The notes under the pieces were generated by a model that saw only the letters and a program-made list of their open reading frames with translations, had not been told where the DNA came from and made no database searches. From contig JAJYFX010000051.1 in assembly GCA_021785315.1 (NCBI GenBank), positions 1-8,848 of the forward strand: a stretch of DNA of 8,848 bases. Direction: 5' to 3'. Shown one piece after another: positions 6,106-8,848 of the stretch; the stretch's first letter is position 1, and every line of letters begins with the position of its first letter. Origin of the DNA: Actinomycetes bacterium (GTDB taxonomy: Bacteria; Actinomycetota; Acidimicrobiia; Acidimicrobiales; Acidimicrobiaceae). The translations under genes and the position numbers were made by a program.

Positions 6106-7323
6106 TTGAAGAGCAGCGAGGAAAACCTTCAGATCAGTGGGCCGGTTGACAGGTTTATGTTTCGGCCCGTTCTTCTTGGTATTTCGCTTACCACAGTTTC
6201 GACAATTCCAGTTTTCCTGACCGGCGCCTTAGGCGTTCAAATCCGGCGAGATCTACATCTTAATGCAGCTGAGCTTGGAGGAGCGGTTGCGGTGTTTTTT
6301 GCTGCTGCGGCAATCACTTCCGTTTCTTCGGGGAAGCTGGCGCAGCGTTCAGGGTTTGAAATCATTTTGAAGATCTGTGCACTGTTATCGGTTGTTGCCC
6401 TTGCGGGCATTGGGTTTCTCGCTAACGACTATCCACTGCTGTTGGCGTTTCTTGCGATTGGCGGTATCGCAAATGGCGCGGCACAACCTGCGGTTAATTT
6501 ATTTCTGGCCAACGTCGTGCCGGTTTCGAGACAGGGTTTCGCTTTTGGTGTGAAACAAGCCGCTATTCCGGTATCAACGTTTTTGTCGGGCCTCGCGGTT
6601 CCGTTCGTCGCTTTGACCATTGGTTGGCACTACGCCTATGCGATAGTCGCACCAATCGGGATAGTTTTATTTTTTTTGATTCCAAAGGCGCCACGAGGGG
6701 CCGAACGAGCAAGTAGTCCTTCGAAAGGCAAGCAAAAGATATACATTGCGCCGCTCATTGTACTGGCAATTGCCATGGGATTGGGTTCGGGCGCCGCTAA
6801 CGCTCTCGGAGCTTTTCTGGTTTCCTCGTCGGTACACGCAGGTTGGACCCCCGGAGCCGCTGGGTTCCTAGTGGTTCTTGGCTCGGTAATGGGTATAAGT
6901 TCCCGCCTTCTTAATGGGTATCTCGCTGACAGGCGCGTTGGCCGTCATCTTGCCGTCACGGCATGGATGGTTGGCGCCGGTGGTATTGGTTACCTGCTCC
7001 TTGTACTGGGTTATGCATGGCTGGTTGTGCCTGCCACGATCATTAGCTACGGAGCAGGATGGGGTTGGAATGGCTTGTTTAACTTTGCCGTGGTGTGGAG
7101 CTATCCCCGGGCAGCCGGCCATGCGACTGGCATAACCCAGTCTGGGGCCTATTTCGGGTCTGTGCTCGGCCCGCTAGTTTTTGGGTTCATAGTTGATCAT
7201 GCCGGCTATAGCCTGGCCTGGGGATCCGCTGCTCTTCAGGCATTCTTAGCTGCTTTAGCAATGCTGATCGCACGCAAAATGATGGTCGCAGCGTCTGCGC
7301 AATTGCGTGGAGTCACTTCCTAG
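6106..7323 (+). CDS. MFS transporter (second of tandem pair)
   Basis: A 405-aa MFS permease paralogous to the one upstream. Matching blocks include PVFLTGAL, LGGAVAVFF, RQGFAFGVKQAA, VALTIGWHY, the second-half motif A YLADRRVGRH, YGAGWGWNGLFNFAVV and QSGAYFGSVLGPL. The central loop, near GAERASSPSKGKQK, is where the two differ most. The frame is open to an ATG at 6091, but I favour the TTG at 6106: GTGGAGG plus 4 nt plus start codon then matches the first MFS gene exactly, and both proteins come out at 405 aa. A GTG at 6103 would sit directly against the Shine-Dalgarno. The substrate is unknown. Divergence to about half identity means an old duplication, with room for different substrates or for a two-protein transporter, though MFS proteins normally act alone. 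Confidence 0.9.
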   Translation: MKSSEENLQISGPVDRFMFRPVLLGISLTTVSTIPVFLTGALGVQIRRDLHLNAAELGGAVAVFFAAAAITSVSSGKLAQRSGFEIILKICALLSVVALAGIGFLANDYPLLLAFLAIGGIANGAAQPAVNLFLANVVPVSRQGFAFGVKQAAIPVSTFLSGLAVPFVALTIGWHYAYAIVAPIGIVLFFLIPKAPRGAERASSPSKGKQKIYIAPLIVLAIAMGLGSGAANALGAFLVSSSVHAGWTPGAAGFLVVLGSVMGISSRLLNGYLADRRVGRHLAVTAWMVGAGGIGYLLLVLGYAWLVVPATIISYGAGWGWNGLFNFAVVWSYPRAAGHATGITQSGAYFGSVLGPLVFGFIVDHAGYSLAWGSAALQAFLAALAMLIARKMMVAASAQLRGVTS

Positions 7324-7336
7324 GCCAGCTCTAGGA
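7318..7336 (+). terminator. Hairpin on the second MFS stop codon
   Basis: TCCTAG (7318-7323, containing the stop codon) and CTAGGA (7331-7336) form a perfect 6-bp stem with a 7-nt loop, the same geometry as the hairpin on the ferredoxin stop. The following TCTATTTGG is only mildly T-rich, so this is at best a weak intrinsic terminator. Confidence 0.3.
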
Positions 7337-7346
7337 TCTATTTGGA

Positions 7347-7352
7347 TATGAT
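7347..7352 (+). promoter_or_regulatory. Candidate -10 element upstream of the ABC ATPase gene
   Basis: TATGAT matches the -10 consensus at five of six positions in the 113-nt gap before the ABC ATPase gene. No recognisable -35 hexamer lies at 16-18 bp and there is no extended -10 TG, so support is weak. It would give a leader of about 80 nt. The inverted repeat GGATC (7334-7338) and GATCC (7350-7354) brackets it and could be an operator. Confidence 0.2.
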
Positions 7353-7436
7353 CCGCCTTCAGGGCAGCAGTCCCGGCGCGCCGTTGGAGGCGCTAGATTT
7401 CAAAGGATCAGTTTCGCAGTTAGGGGAACTTGCGTT

Positions 7437-8234
7437 TTGGAGAATTCTTCAGTTCTAAAGTTTGTCGGGGTAAGCCTTGTCTACCAAACTCAGGCAGTCC
7501 TATCTGACGTTTCCTTTGAGGCCTTTCCTGGTGACCGCTGGGCAGTTCTAGGGCAGAATGGTGCGGGTAAATCCTCGTTATTCCACATCGCGTCGGCGCG
7601 TCTTAGACCTTCGTCAGGGCTTGCAATTGTTCTCGGGGAGCAACTCGGTCGAACCGATATGAGGAAGTTGCGCAAAGACATTGGTATCAGTTCAAGTGTG
7701 ATTGCTGAACAGTTACCCGGAAATCTTTTGGTCAAAGAGGTTGTATTGACCGGGCTATATGGAGATCTGGCGCCGTGGTGGCATGTCTACAAGATAGACG
7801 ATCAAGTTAGAGCGTTTGATTTACTCGAGTTAGCTGGCGTGGGTAGCCTGTCGGACCGGATTTTCGGAACTCTGTCCGCGGGAGAGCGTCAGCAGGTCAT
7901 GATTGCACGCGCCTTAATGCCTAATCCAAAGCTCCTGCTTCTCGATGAGCCAACCTCCGGACTTGACATGGGAGCCAGGGAGCACTTTCTCGAACGGCTG
8001 AGCTCGCTCTTGTCTGCGCACAAGGACTTAGCATTGTTTATGATAACCCACCACATCGAGGATGTTCCGGTCTCGACTACACATGCCCTGGTGTTGAAGG
8101 CAGGTGAGGTGCTTGCGATCGGCAGTGCCAGAGAAGCCCTGACCGATGAGAGCCTGTCTTTGGCCTTCGATTATCCTCTCAAGATCGAGAACCATTCCGG
8201 CAGGTACCGGGCAGTATCCCGGCTGGCTCATTGA
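7437..8234 (+). CDS. ABC transporter ATP-binding protein
   Basis: A 265-aa ABC ATPase with all main motifs: Walker A GQNGAGKSS (39-47), signature LSAGERQQ (146-153), Walker B LLLLDEP (166-172) with catalytic Glu171, D-loop SGLD (174-177) and H-loop His205. The usual Q-loop glutamine appears to be Ser87 (IGISSS, 82-87), by eye alignment; I recall similar sequences in actinobacterial YlmA/ModF-like ATPases. EVVLTGLYG (101-109) resembles the region after the Q-loop in ATPases of iron-siderophore or molybdate importers. The start is a TTG with AGGGGA at 7422-7427, 9 nt upstream. No permease or binding protein is encoded on either side, so it either serves a permease encoded elsewhere or is an orphan ATPase with a non-transport role. 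Its stop overlaps a possible small ORF. Confidence 0.92.
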   Translation: MENSSVLKFVGVSLVYQTQAVLSDVSFEAFPGDRWAVLGQNGAGKSSLFHIASARLRPSSGLAIVLGEQLGRTDMRKLRKDIGISSSVIAEQLPGNLLVKEVVLTGLYGDLAPWWHVYKIDDQVRAFDLLELAGVGSLSDRIFGTLSAGERQQVMIARALMPNPKLLLLDEPTSGLDMGAREHFLERLSSLLSAHKDLALFMITHHIEDVPVSTTHALVLKAGEVLAIGSAREALTDESLSLAFDYPLKIENHSGRYRAVSRLAH

Positions 8235-8240
8235 ATGAGC
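8226..8240 (+). terminator. Palindrome on the ABC ATPase stop codon
   Basis: GCTCATT and AATGAGC are perfect 7-bp arms around a single G (8233), which lies in the TGA stop. As RNA, a stem of about 5 bp with a 5-nt loop is feasible. No T-tract follows. It could be a transcript end signal, an operator, or a structure affecting the start of the overlapping small ORF at 8231. Confidence 0.25.
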
Positions 8241-8410
8241 AAGGCGTGTTCGTTGCCAGCCGCCAGGAGAATATTGGGTTAGTCGAACAAGTCATAGGTC
8301 CCGGAAAAGTCGGCGGATTCGAGATGCATTCCAATCGCGTCCTTGTCCGCGAAAAATTGCACGCACTGGACAATTCCCAAAACTATAACGGGGCGAAACC
8401 GGCTTTCTAA
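8231..8410 (+). CDS. Possible small protein coupled to ABC ATPase
   Basis: A 59-codon ORF with a TTG start that overlaps the ABC ATPase stop (TTGA, 8231-8234), the same style of coupling as in the redox operon. The translation begins MNEQGVFVASRQEN and includes LVEQVIGPGKVGGFEM and NRVLVREKLHAL; it is hydrophilic with no membrane segment, signal peptide or Cys, and I recognise no family. In its favour: the composition is protein-like with C/G-leaning third positions, and it fills most of the 285-nt gap before the convergent gene. Against it: a non-ATG start, no clear separate ribosome binding site, and short length. A 64-codon ORF on the opposite strand is less protein-like. The rest of the gap (8411-8519) holds only small palindromes (GCAT-GATT-ATGC at 8471-8482, CGGGCCCG at 8485-8492). 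Confidence 0.3.
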   Translation: MNEQGVFVASRQENIGLVEQVIGPGKVGGFEMHSNRVLVREKLHALDNSQNYNGAKPAF

Positions 8411-8500
8411 AGAGGGTTGTCTAATGCTTGGACTAAATGCGTGAAAGTCGCTGGTTTTGTTCTCGAATGGGCATGATTATGCAACGGGCCCGGAAATCCT

Positions 8501-8513
8501 GCCAGCTACTGGC
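8501..8513 (-). terminator. Short hairpin downstream of the beta-helix gene
   Basis: Read on the minus strand, GCCAG-TAG-CTGGC is a perfect 5-bp stem with a 3-nt loop, starting 6 nt after the TAA stop of the gamma-carbonic-anhydrase-like gene. The sequence beyond it (AGGATTTCC) is not a T-tract, so this is a tentative 3' end signal. Confidence 0.25.
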
Positions 8514-8519
8514 GCTGGA

Positions 8520-8848
8520 TTAGTCGACGCGCCTGAGGCTTGTCTTGTAGCGTTTCCCGTTTTCGACGTAATTGGAGACAATCAGGGCGAAACTACCCTT
8601 TTTGACCCGGTCTGGAATGATTCGCGCAGGTGCGCCAAGCGCCATCGAATACGACGGAATGACCGTATCGTTGGTCACTACCGAGTTAGCGCCAACGAGC
8701 GCATTGCTCTCGACAAGCGCCCGGTGGAGAACTATTGAGCCAGACCCGATAAGAGTGTCATCCTCGACGACGCATCCTTCAAGGTGAGCAAGATGTCCGA
8801 TAACGCAGCGTGAACCGATAACGGTGCCGAGACCAGCTGATGCGTGTA
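8520..8848 (-). CDS. Gamma-carbonic-anhydrase-like hexapeptide-repeat protein (partial, C-terminal 108 aa)
   Basis: The C-terminal part of a left-handed beta-helix protein; its N-terminus lies beyond the right edge. The frame shows hexapeptide-repeat spacing of small aliphatic residues (GTVIGSRCVIGHLAHLEGC, then TLIGSGSIVLHRALVESNALVGANSVV) and the usual ending VIPSYSMALGAPARII before a helical tail that stops at 8520. Gamma carbonic anhydrases bind metal through one His on an early turn plus a GH-x4-HG pair. Here GH is present, but the second His position reads Glu (GHLAHLEG), with a different His two residues before it. Such HLEG variants are common among actinobacterial relatives as I recall, so carbonic anhydrase activity is doubtful; acyltransferase-like or purely structural roles are possible. 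The gene converges on the ABC ATPase gene. The first metal ligand is outside the window and cannot be judged. Confidence 0.85.
   Translation of the reverse strand, partial: HASAGLGTVIGSRCVIGHLAHLEGCVVEDDTLIGSGSIVLHRALVESNALVGANSVVTNDTVIPSYSMALGAPARIIPDRVKKGSFALIVSNYVENGKRYKTSLRRVD

Noticed and set aside
8179..8373. 64-codon minus-strand ORF across the ABC ATPase end
   Set aside because: Composition rich in Cys, Asn, Pro and Thr with no pattern, and it overlaps a certain gene; the plus-strand 59-codon frame is the better candidate.
8457..8738. 93-codon plus-strand ORF
   Set aside because: It lies antisense to the beta-helix gene, whose hexapeptide-repeat pattern is unmistakable; the plus-strand translation has no family-like features.

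Overview
The window looks like chromosomal DNA from a mid-GC (about 50% by eye) actinobacterium, possibly of the Acidimicrobiia type. This is inference from family resemblance: actinobacterial-style NuoF-like and ferric-reductase-like proteins, a three-cysteine ferredoxin, non-ATG starts, and GC too low for Streptomyces or Mycobacterium. No rRNA, tRNA, insertion sequence or CRISPR array was seen.

Layout: a NUDIX hydrolase lies on the minus strand at the left end (stop at 79). Facing away from it is a five-gene plus-strand operon (708-4654) whose genes overlap by 4, 4, 1 and 1 nt. In order it encodes a small Ser-rich single-pass membrane protein, an ApbE-type FAD:protein FMN transferase, a six-helix di-heme-type ferric-reductase-like protein with an extracytoplasmic beta-rich tail, a NuoF-like flavin/Fe-S dehydrogenase, and a small ferredoxin. 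After a 65-nt gap with several short inverted repeats come two tandem paralogous MFS transporters (4720-5937 and 6106-7323), then a stand-alone ABC ATPase (7437-8234) and a possible 59-aa ORF coupled to it (8231-8410). The right edge holds the C-terminal part of a left-handed beta-helix (gamma-carbonic-anhydrase-like) protein on the minus strand.

How the genes could work together (inference): the NuoF-like protein oxidises a cytoplasmic donor such as NAD(P)H, the ferredoxin relays electrons, and the paired-histidine membrane protein carries them through two b hemes to the outside, where its C-terminal domain, the Ser-rich protein or an unknown partner passes them on. ApbE implies a covalent flavin in this chain, yet no FMN_bind acceptor domain is encoded here. 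That missing acceptor, and the small Ser-rich membrane protein in the position where one would expect it, is the most interesting point in the window. The substrates of the MFS and ABC proteins cannot be read from the sequence.

Short perfect inverted repeats lie on or near several stop codons (ferredoxin, second MFS, ABC ATPase) and none has a clear U-tract. They may be weak or non-canonical 3' end signals.
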